The position numbers and the translations under genes were made by a program. This document shows positions 7,061 to 14,362 of a DNA stretch of 14,362 nt, piece by piece (position 1 is the first letter of the stretch; every line of letters begins with the position of its first letter). The notes beneath the pieces are model-generated. The model saw only the letters and a list, made by a program, of their open reading frames with translations. It ran no database searches and was not told the origin of the DNA. Source of the stretch: Euperipatoides rowelli (Eukaryota; Onychophora; Udeonychophora; Euonychophora; Peripatopsidae); NCBI GenBank assembly GCA_003024985.2, contig PXIH01S0046762.1, one strand, 5' to 3'.

Positions 7061-7793
7061 GGATTCATCATAAGTGTTGAAGTTTATGGTATAGAATTAA
7101 CAAATCTTACTAATTTTATTTGTTTTAATGGTTGATCCATTTTACATTTCCAATAAGACCAGACATCAGAGGAGAGGATCATTTAGGATGGGTATTGTTT
7201 TCTTACAACTCTTCATATGCATGAATTCTTACAGATTTCATTCACCTAATGAGAGCATAAACCTCTTAATATGCACAAGTCCTTACAGTCTTCATTCACC
7301 TAATGAGAGCATAAACCTCTTCATATACTTGAGTCCTTATAGACTTTGTTCATGGTGAAAGTATGTTAAGAGAAGCCTTGAAGCCAATCATCAATGATCC
7401 CAAGACCATGAATAAAAAACGTTTTTTTCAGGACCAATCAGTCAAAAACAGCCCTATTTCGGGCCACCACTTATTCATTGAAAAAGTATTTTATATCATT
7501 GAAACTTTTTTTAGTTAGTCTTAAGTATTTAGGTTTTTATTCTAAAACAGGAAGTGGTATACTGTACATGATGGGAAGACAACCTGGACCAGTCATATCA
7601 AGCTCTGCTCTGATTTCAAAAGTCACATTAAAGCAAAAAAGATGTGAATTGAATGATATTATAAATAAATATTACATGTAATTTTTTTAAAAATCTGTTT
7701 ATTTCACATAAGTATTTTATAATCATAATTGGGTGATATCTTAATGTATCTGACATAATACTAAATAGAAAAAAAATAGTTCACTATCGGTTC
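7060..7793. other. Intergenic part of right arm, no gene seen
   Basis: Mirror of 2479-3100. The frames at 7128-7358 and 7478-7681 are not conserved in the left arm. A segment at 7547-7605 (GGAAGTGGTATACTGTACAT, then CAACCTGGACCAG) resembles the repeat module at 11.83-12.02 kb. Confidence 0.55.
7211..7360 (+). repeat. 54-bp tandem repeat, right arm only
   Basis: CTTCATATGCATGA at 7211, CTTAATATGCACAA at 7265 and CTTCATATACTTGA at 7319 mark a 54-base period. Each of the two full units contains CATTCACCTAATGAGAGCAT. The left arm has a single unit (about 2890-2940), so the expansion happened after the arms formed. The period is a multiple of three, which keeps a chance frame open across it. Confidence 0.85.
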
Positions 7794-8337
7794 TTAAAAG
7801 TCTGTAACTAGAGTAAAGATACAATGTTCTTCACCTTTTTTTTTTTTGGTAATCTCCAATCTTCTTTTAGAAGAAATCTGCCTTCAAGTGAGATATGTTC
7901 TATAAAAAAATCAAATAGATTTTCAGGTATCTTTATAATTTCCCATAAATATTGAAGAATGATATGGTTCATAGGACAATGCCTTGTATATATATTTCTT
8001 AATCACTAGGTAAAATGTATGCTTTAATAGATGCCCATTCTTGTTTTAATTCAAATTCTTCATAGACTATATTGAATTCTTTATAAAAGTTTTGATAAAT
8101 TTTTATGACTTCATCTAATGTATTGTAATGGAGTATGGAACAATATTGGTAACTATCCCAACCCTTATCTTGACACCACGGAGGTTTTATATCTTGAAAT
8201 AAATAATATTGGAGACTAATTCCATAAAGTTGAATAAATATTTCAACTTTTTCAACATGATTAAAATTCATTCCAAATCTTAATATGAGTTTCATCATTC
8301 TACTTGAACCTGCAAATCTCCAATCGGTGAGAAACAT
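7794..8337 (-). pseudogene. Gene B, unknown family, right arm copy (decayed)
   Basis: Mirror copy of gene B at 1933-2478. The minus-strand frame opens at ATG 8337 with the same MFLTDWRFAGS start, runs 112 codons to a stop at about 7999, and lacks one codon near EWAS. After that, similarity continues in other frames through the IPENLF region and ISLEGRF to a TAA at 7794-7796, the mirror of the left stop. Lesions are a stop where the left copy has tryptophan (DWEY), an indel in the AT-rich stretch near 7985-7995 and another in the A-run near 7835-7845. None of these occurs in the left copy. Function unknown. The promoter upstream is reduced to three modules. Confidence 0.75.
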
Positions 8338-8401
8338 GTTATCTTATAACTCTCTGGTACAGTAACTCCTCAAAAAATGATTTTAACAGAAATGACTAAC
8401 T

Positions 8402-8485
8402 CTTAAATAGGACTTACCTCTTTCTAAGTGATAGATGTAAAATCCCCCTCTAGTTAGTAGAATGGAAATTCCCACTCTGATTGGT
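8402..8485 (-). promoter_or_regulatory. Gene B promoter, right arm: three 27-bp modules and a weakened TATA box
   Basis: On the minus strand the sequence runs CACCAATCAGAG at about 8485, then GGGAATTTCC (fits the kappaB consensus exactly), TAGAGGGGGATTTTAC 27 bases on, and AGAAAGAGG 27 bases further. The left arm has six modules. The TATA position reads CTATTTAAGAG, a weaker box than TATATAAG on the left. The 5' untranslated stretch to the ATG at 8337 is nearly identical in both arms. Confidence 0.75.
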
Positions 8486-8548
8486 GAACTGGAAAANACA
8501 TTATACAATAGAATATCATTGATAAACATCTTAAGTATAATTGCTTAT

Positions 8549-9559
8549 CTATCGATCAAATGAAAATGAATGAGAAATTAGAGTATAATCTTGTTCTGTT
8601 AACAACATTCTGATATTCAATATGTCCTTGACTATATTTTTAGGAATGTTAAAGGCAAATTTTCTGATAGTTGATTTTGAGAGATATTCAATAAGTTCTG
8701 TCTAATGCGTAAGAATAATCTAAGATTAAAGGTATAGAATGACAATTTATATTGAAAATTCATTAAATTTTATTTCAGAATTGGTCTGAATTAATAACTT
8801 ATGGTTTCATAACTTGTTTCTAGCCCAGAGATCCTAGAGATGATATTAATTTAGAATGCGGATTTTAAAATTTTATTTGACGTTTAAGAAATTAAATTTA
8901 TTTAAAATATCTTCAAATAAAAACTTATAGTTTTTTTTTAATTTTACAATAAATTCCATTTTCATCATAGAAGTAAATGGAATGTAAAGGGGGGTATGGA
9001 ATACATTTATTAACAAAGGTATTAATCTCAATAATATTTGAAATGAAACCTTCTTTATTCAAAGCTATGAATAGAGGGGCCTCTAACAGTCTTTTAGTCA
9101 GTACATTTTTAGCATTGAATTTCAGTTGCTGAGGTGTTAAAGATGGATCTTTTTCTTAATATAAAACAATTAGATCAAGATATATACACTGGATGATATA
9201 TTGTATGAAATTAAAATGATCAATATAGTCTATGGAATCGGATAGATTAATTTTCTTTTGCAGTTCTTTTATCAAAACGTAAACACATCTGATATGTCTT
9301 AAATATTCAGTTGGTAAAATCAAAATCAATTCTTTAAAATCAAATATTTTTCACATTGGTTTTCAAATCATTTGAAATGCAATGGTGTATTTCTTTCAGG
9401 GTAGTTCACTGTGAGCAATGGTGCTATCATTCCATTGTATTCTTGATAAGAAGGAAGTAGATCGGTATAATGATTCATNGGTTGAGGAGAAATGTTATTT
9501 TCTGGTATAGTATCCAAAATATTATGAAATGTAGACTTCCTATTACTTTTCTGATCCAT
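8549..9559 (-). pseudogene. Gene A, unknown protein of about 336 codons, right arm copy
   Basis: No family is recognised. The minus strand starts at ATG 9559, about 150 bases after a TATA box, with 63 open codons to 9368 (one N at 9479). Protein-like sequence then continues in shifting frames: LPTEYLRHIRCVYVLIKEL near 9320-9260, LTPQQLKFNAKNVLTKRL near 9145-9090, FISNIIEIN near 9045-9015 (shared with the left arm), LSFYTFNLRLFLRIRQ near 8750-8700, and FAFNIPKNIVKDILNIRMLL near 8665-8605, ending at TAG 8549-8551. At least four frameshifts separate these blocks. It lies about 210 bases upstream of gene B on the same strand, each gene with its own CCAAT-array promoter. Length is inferred from the summed blocks. 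There is no signal peptide or membrane segment at the N-terminus. Confidence 0.6.
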
Positions 9560-9706
9560 ATTGTAAGTTGTTTAACAAATTCCATATTTTGAGTAACTCA
9601 TCATGTTTGAATTAGTATGAACAATAAAGTAGTTAGTACTAACACTAATAGTGTTTGCTGAAACAGCACCAGCGGTGAAAGAATCTGATTAAAATTTTTT
9701 AAGCTG

Positions 9707-9983
9707 TATATAGGAATCATCATGAGACTCAAAACTATTTNCGAGTTTCATATGATTGGTCAATAAAATTTTAGATTTGATGTGATTGGTCAGGGAGTAA
9801 AAAAAACTATTTTCAGGTTTAAAATGTCATTGGTTGATAATGTTTAGATATCTTGTGATTGGTGATAATAGTTAGATTTCATGTGATTGGTTGGATTCAT
9901 GAACCATCTAGCCAATCAAATCGATTTTTAGAACTATTTTCGGGTTTAATCTAACCAATCAAATCCGGTTTAGATCTAATTGG
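9707..9983 (-). promoter_or_regulatory. Gene A promoter: clustered CCAAT boxes plus TATA box
   Basis: ATTGG (CCAAT on the minus strand) lies at 9755, 9785, 9829, 9858, 9886 and 9979, several within repeats of about 29 bases of the form ATTTCATGTGATTGGT. Two more CCAAT boxes on the plus strand lie at 9912 and 9955, and CTATTTTC-GGTTT blocks recur near 9735, 9808 and 9936. TATATA at 9707-9712 is followed on the minus strand by about 150 bases of leader to the ATG at 9559. The design resembles the gene B promoter, although the modules differ. Confidence 0.7.
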
Positions 9984-10059
9984 ATTATAATACTAAACTT
10001 GTAGGCATTTATTCCAACTTGCATGAACTTGTTCTTATGACATCATAGATATATAGATA

Positions 10060-11160
10060 GCTTTGTGGGTTTTCTCCCAGGTTGATCACATTAAGATTTG
10101 AGGTATGGGATGTTATAGAGGTATTTAATGTGAACCTCAAATTTCAAGGTAATAGTCTCTCACATCCAAGTGTTAGGGGAGTGGGGGCTAAAAAATCATA
10201 AATTCAAAAAAATTCCAAGTCCTTTGCACATTGTGCTTTGCATCCTATGATTTCTCTTCTGTTTATTTGAATTTTTTTTGGAAAGAGGACGTCAGCCATC
10301 TTTGATTTTCTAACACAATTTCCAGTTATGATATCACTTCTGGTCACCCATCTTTGAAAATACCCGGATGTAGCAAAAGGTATCTAAACAGGAACAGGAA
10401 GTTGACAATTTGGATTTCTTACATCACTTCTGGTTATGATGTCACTTCCTGTCAGCTATCTTGGATTATTCTGGTAACACAGGAAGTTATTTGACAGGAT
10501 GCTCACATCTGGGTGCCAGGTAACCGTTAACAATTCAAAAAATTGAAAAATTCTAAGTTCTTTGCACATCATATGATGCCACTTGGGGGCCCCAAACATT
10601 GAAAAATTCTTCTTGTGGTCCAATTACATTGTGCTTTGGGATATGGATATAGGATGTAATAGAGTTGTGGAAAATGTGCCTCAAAGTATAAGGTCCTACT
10701 TAATCAAGATTGGGTGCTAGGTGTCTCTAAAATCAAAAAATTATTCTAATGGTCTGATCACATTAATATTTGAATTATGGGATGTCATATAGGTCTGGAA
10801 TGTGAGTCTCAAGCTACAAGGTCCTGCATTATTGGGGGTGGGCACTAAGGGGACCTAAAAATTGAAAAAATTAAAAAAACATCAGTTCTTTGTGCATTAA
10901 TCTACACATTCTATGACATTACTTCTGGTTTACTTGAATTTTTTTGGAAACAGGAAGTCATGTAACAGGAAGCTAGTCATCTTAATTTTTTCTGGGGAAG
11001 AGGAAGCTCACATCTGGGTACTAGGTCGCTTGAAAATTGAACAGGCATTAGTAAAAAGTTCTAAGTTATTTTCACATCATTCTGTGCATTCTATGACATT
11101 GCTTCTGGATAGCCATCTTTGATTTTCTGACAACATTTCCACTTATAACATCACTTCTGG
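10060..11160 (+). repeat. Interspersed repeat field, proximal part
   Basis: Diverged direct copies of a block of several hundred bases. GATCACATTAAGATTTGAGG at 10083 recurs as GATCACATTAATATTTGAAT at about 10756, each followed by a TATGGGATGT...ATAGAGGT-like stretch. TTTGCACAT followed by a TATGA-CTTCTGG stretch recurs near 10210, 10556, 10890 and 11070. TTGAATTTTTTTGGAAA recurs near 10266 and 10935. The frame at 10913-11122 lies within these repeats and is not a gene. GGAAGT and GCCATCTT motifs begin to appear here. Confidence 0.7.
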
Positions 11161-11220
11161 TCATGTGACTTCTGGTTGATGATGTCCAGGAAAGTCATTA
11201 AACAGGAAGCTGCTACTATG

Positions 11221-11470
11221 CATCACCATAAGTAACAATCTTGGAAAAGACCCAGATGGTGTTAAAAGCAAAAGAAGTTGTTTAAACAGAAAGTCAACCA
11301 TCTTAGAAAAGACCTGATGGTGTTTGAAGTAAAAGAAGCTATTTAAACAGAAAGTCAGCCATCTTGTAAAAAAATCATGGATGGTGTTCAAAATAAAAAA
11401 AGGTCTCTAAACAGGATGTCAGCCATCTTGAAAAAGACCTGGATGGTGTTTGAAGTACAGGAAGGCTCCT
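11221..11470 (+). repeat. 61-64 bp tandem array with GCCATCTTG cores
   Basis: TAAACAG at about 11283, 11344 and 11408 marks units of 61 and 64 bases, each followed by GTCAGCCATCTTG (or a variant), AAAAGACC, TGGATGGTGTT, TGAAGTA and AAGAAG. About four units can be read, the first partial. A further single unit recurs at 11671-11745. Confidence 0.85.
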
Positions 11471-11564
11471 AAGTAGGAAATGGTATACTTTGCAGGACCA
11501 TAAGTGCCATATACAGGAACCAAAAGTTATGATAGGAACCAAAAGTCAGCCATCCTAAATAATG

Positions 11565-12380
11565 TGCCGGTACATCCATAGTTGGTTGGGAGCGTCTATT
11601 CCATCATGCAACATAACATTCCAGATAATAGAGCTTTAAAAGTCTAATATTCAGAAAAATCACAAACATAAAGTTGGCCATCTTGGAAAAGACCAAATGG
11701 TATTCGAAGTAGAGGAAATACCCTAAACAGGAACAGGAAGTCAAACAGGAAGGTGCTACTGTGCAGGATCAGAAGTGTCCATATACAGGACCTGGAAGTC
11801 AGCCATCTTAAATTTTCTTCAACTAAAAGTGGTCTACTGTGCATGACAGGAAGTCAACCTAGACCAGAGGTAACATCATCAACTGGAAGTGTAAGCCTAA
11901 AACACATGTATACCTCATGAAATAGTAAAGGAGGCCAGCCATCTTTGATTTTCTGTAACTGGAAGTGGTTTACTGCACATCACCAGAAGTCAACCTGGAC
12001 CAGAAGTGATATCATCAACCGGAAGTGTAAGCATAAAAAACCATCTATACTTTCATGAAATAGGAACAGGAATTCAGCCATCTTGTTTTTTTCAAAGTCG
12101 TAAAAGAAAAGACTCAGATCGGGCTCAAAATCCTGCAACTTGTACTGGAAGTGACATCATCAACTGGAAGTGTAAGCCTATAAAACCTATACCTTCATAA
12201 AAAAAGAATAGGAAGTTGGCCATCTTGGATTTTCTTAGACCAGAAGTGGTGGTTAATCCAGAGTGGATGGTGAATCTATCCCATCATGCATCATAATATT
12301 CCAGATAATAGAGCTTTAGAAGCTACAATATCCAGCAAAAATACAAACAGGAAGTTGGCCATCTTGGAAAATGTCACTTC
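11565..12380 (+). repeat. Repeat field, distal part with higher-order copies
   Basis: Two long direct copies begin near 11590 and 12272: CCATCATGCA, then ATTCCAGATAATAGAGCTTTA and GTTGGCCATCTTGGAAAA, offset by roughly 680 bases. Between them lie three units beginning AACTGGAAGTGTAAGCC at 11881, about 12017 (AACCGG form) and 12162, spaced 136 and 145 bases, each with a GCCATCTT core and a GAAGTGATATCATCAAC-like stretch. CCATCATGCATC recurs at about 12419 and 12549. Frames at 11644-11844 and 12006-12200 fall in these units and are not genes. Confidence 0.8.
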
Positions 12381-12599
12381 CATCCTACCCTAATAGGAAT
12401 GAGAGAAGCATATATCCCATCATGCATCATAATGTGACATCATCATGTCGTATATGGGCCTATAAGAAACAGGTACAGGAAGTCAGTCATTTTGTATTTT
12501 TTCGACAGTAGAAGGGGCCTAAATCAGAAGTGGGAGGGGCATAATACCATCATGCATCTTAAAGTGATGCTATAGTGATGCATGAGGTTGATAGAGACA

Positions 12600-12850
12600 A
12601 ATTAAACTTTAATATAATGCTTGAAGGATTCTTATGCTAATATATGTGATGGTTAACTAACTATAAATTTACAGTACCGTAGATGAAAAATCCATCTTAT
12701 GTTGTATCTTTATATTAATTCTCATTTTGTTATGTTCTTTTTTTTATGTATAATATTTATCTTTGTTACTGTTTATTGTTATATAATTACAAAATTTTTC
12801 ATACTGTAATTGGCTTTGGCCGTTGTTATGAAATAATAAATAAATAAATA
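12600..12850 (+). mobile_element. Possible 3' end of a non-LTR retrotransposon
   Basis: This segment interrupts the repeat field, which resumes at about 12851 with GGGCCAGGAACAGAAAG and ACCATCTTGGATTTTC. It ends TTGGCTTTGGCCGTTGTTATG, then AAATAATAAATAAATAAATA, a short-unit A-rich tail as found at the 3' end of some LINE families. No reverse transcriptase frame and no clear target-site duplication are visible, so this is tentative. Confidence 0.35.
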
Positions 12851-12951
12851 GGGCCAGGAACAGAAAGACAACCATCTTGGATTTTCAAAATTTCTAGAAA
12901 CCAAAAGTGATGTCGCCTTGAAAAGACCCGGATTGTGTTCTTGAACCACTG
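12851..12951 (+). repeat. Repeat field, last unit
   Basis: It contains ACCATCTTGGATTTTC, AAAAGTGATGTC, GAAAAGACCCGGATTGTGTT, the same order of blocks as units at 11283-11470. It closes at the N calls at 12952 and 12961. Confidence 0.7.
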
Positions 12952-13255
12952 NTTTTTATCNACTATCAATAATACATTATACATCATTAAATTTGTTCTC
13001 AAAGAAAATTTTTATACATAATACATCAGAAATTTTTTTTTGCGTGTTGCCGGATTCAAATGCATCGACCGAGCTGTCCGCTGGAAAGCAGAACAGTAGC
13101 TCAACTAGGACCACAGGCCATCCCGAAGTTTTATGATTTCTTTTCTATTTTAGTTATTTAATTTGATTAAGTTAAAAACTAACAAGTTTAGGAAGGAATG
13201 AGCTAATGCATTTAATATTACCTTTATAGTATAAATTTAAAGGATTTTTTTGTTG

Positions 13256-13290
13256 TTGTTGTTTAAAGAATTTTTTTTTTTTTTTTTTTG
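13256..13290. repeat. T-rich low-complexity tract
   Basis: GTTGTTGTTGTTT is followed by a run of almost pure T. Confidence 0.8.
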
Positions 13291-13550
13291 TCAAAATTAC
13301 AGTAATTCTTTTACCTGTTTAAATCACTTAAGCTAGCCTATGTCAGGCATAATCTGAGTATTGGCATTTTTTTTCTTCTAAAATATTGCTAATATTATGG
13401 TATACAATTTTTTGTGTATTGAAGTTTTGATCTTTTATGTTTGGAATAACAGACAAAAAATTTAGTTATTGTAAATTTCGGGGGTGGGGGGGGGGAGGAA
13501 TTGTGTGTGTTATTGAAATGTATGATAACTTAAGGATCTTTTTTACTCAG

Positions 13551-13618
13551 CGGACAGCGGAAGTGAGCTGAACTTTACTCTGAAGGACAAAGCGAAAGAT
13601 TTCTGGATTAATATCTAG
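13551..13618 (+). CDS. Weak candidate terminal exon of a host gene
   Basis: CTTTTTTACTCAG at 13538-13550 looks like a splice acceptor with its pyrimidine tract. The following 21 codons, from 13553 to a TAG at 13616-13618, read as a hydrophilic peptide with the stretch SELNFTLKDKAKDF, unlike the AT-rich surroundings. No partner exon, donor site or clear poly-A signal was found within the window, and I recognise no family. An 11-base inverted repeat (GCTGTCCGCTG at 13073-13083 and CAGCGGACAGC at 13548-13558) overlaps its start and could mean a transposon edge instead. Confidence 0.2.
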
Positions 13619-14149
13619 ATTTCGTCATTCTATAAGTACCTGTCGGGCTCTAAATATGTTAAATGTTTAACAGTTACAAAGAAAATAACATTTATGTCAA
13701 AAAGATTAATATATTTGGTAAAGTTCAGGTTTTTCTATTTTTACTGTAGGTTTCTTTTTCTTTTTTAATTCAGTCTTTTCTATTTTAAAAACATGAAGTT
13801 CTTTAGCAGAATTACCACAATCTTCTTTTTGCTATTTCTTTTATACTCCAGTTAATTTTAATTTTTAAATAAATGAAAACTCAGAATAAGAAAAAATAGC
13901 CCAGCTAATAGCCTAACAAACTAATGTAATCAATCATTTAATAATATAGAAAATTAATGCCAATAAAGTTTATGAGAACTTTTTATTTTAATATTTAAAT
14001 TTATAGTAATAGTTTTGTAAATTAAGCATTGAAAATATTTAGAAATGAATATAGGCTAATTAATCTAATGGCAGAATGAATAATTGATTTTACTTATAAT
14101 AAATTTATAAAGATGAAACTTTTTTCATAATATCACAATCACATAATAC
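13619..14149. other. AT-rich stretch, no gene seen
   Basis: Nothing beyond A- and T-runs was recognised. No conserved frame, repeat partner or RNA motif is visible. Confidence 0.55.
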
Positions 14150-14154
14150 CCGTT

Positions 14155-14362
14155 TTTCTTTCTTCTTTCTGTCTTTATTTTCTTTATTTCTCTCTTTCTT
14201 TCTCGATTTCTTTCTCTCTCTCTATTTTCATTTCTCTCTCTTTCTTTACTACTTTTTTTTATTTTCTTTATCCCTTTCTTTATTTTCTTATTTTCTTTTT
14301 CTCTTTTATTCTTTCTCTCTTTCTTTTCTCTCTTTCATTTGTCTCTCTTTCTTTCTTTTTCT
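14155..14362. repeat. Pyrimidine tract (CTTT/CT)n reaching the window edge
   Basis: About 200 bases of nearly pure C and T on the plus strand, with CTTT, TTTC and CT units and few A interruptions. It continues to the last base of the window, so its full length is unknown. Long homopurine-homopyrimidine tracts can adopt triplex (H-DNA) structures. Confidence 0.92.

Larger units (their letters stand above)
4609..9239 (-). repeat. Right arm of giant imperfect palindrome
   Basis: This arm is the reverse-complement counterpart of 1221-4573. It is about 4.63 kb, longer than the left arm mainly because of a 482-bp hAT element (4991-5472), a direct duplication of about 648 bp (about 5655-6303) and a better preserved gene A. 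It carries gene B on the minus strand and the polymerase remnant on the plus strand, so the two arms have opposite orientation throughout. Confidence 0.93.

Noticed and set aside
7128-7358. Open frame with a repeated PNESINL peptide
   Set aside because: The repetition comes from the 54-bp tandem duplication. The left arm, with one unit, has no corresponding frame.
7478-7681. 67-codon open frame
   Set aside because: It is noncoding arm sequence, and the mirrored left segment does not keep the frame open.
10913-12200. Four open frames of 64-76 codons (10913-11122, 11161-11391, 11644-11844, 12006-12200)
   Set aside because: All lie inside repeat units and change between units. They are shadows of the repeat field.
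12942-12951. GAACCACTG, which resembles a hAT transposon end
   Set aside because: The preceding bases continue a repeat-field unit and no partner terminus or target-site duplication is visible. The adjoining base is an N.
13040-13125. tRNA-like or SINE-head reading on the minus strand (B-box-like TTTGAATCC and an A-box-like stretch)
   Set aside because: No acceptor stem or cloverleaf could be paired, and the A-box match is poor.

Overview
The window looks like AT-rich nuclear DNA of an animal, probably an invertebrate. It holds homopolymer and pyrimidine tracts, tandem repeats, a hAT-type transposon, TATA/CCAAT promoters and decayed genes, with no bacterial gene layout. Single N calls at 8497, 9479, 9741, 12952 and 12961 suggest a draft or consensus assembly. 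The species cannot be named from sequence alone.

The dominant structure is a very large imperfect palindrome, about 1221-9239, centred on a 35-base spacer at 4574-4608. Each arm carries the same remains in mirror order from the outside in: gene A (unknown, about 336 codons where best preserved), a promoter made of 27-bp CCAAT modules, gene B (unknown, about 181 codons), an 80-bp minisatellite, and, facing it, the C-terminal end of a family B DNA polymerase of the Polinton/adintovirus kind. The polymerase is cut by the palindrome centre, so the inverted duplication probably arose inside that gene. The most economical reading is a dead integrated virus-like or self-replicating DNA transposon that folded back on itself and then decayed.

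The right arm is longer than the left mainly because it gained a 482-bp hAT element in the polymerase remnant and a duplication of about 648 bp that brings an extra coding-like fragment. The left arm still shows the hAT empty site. Gene A is best preserved at the right (complement of 8549-9559), where its own CCAAT/TATA promoter lies at about 9707-9983.

From about 10.06 to 12.6 kb, and again at 12.85-12.95 kb, the DNA is an interspersed and tandem repeat field rich in GGAAGT and GCCATCTT motifs (ETS-like and YY1-like). One module of it also occurs inside both palindrome arms. A possible LINE 3' tail interrupts this field. The last 1.4 kb holds low-complexity DNA, one weak candidate terminal exon and a long pyrimidine tract. 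The first 1.2 kb shows no supported gene.
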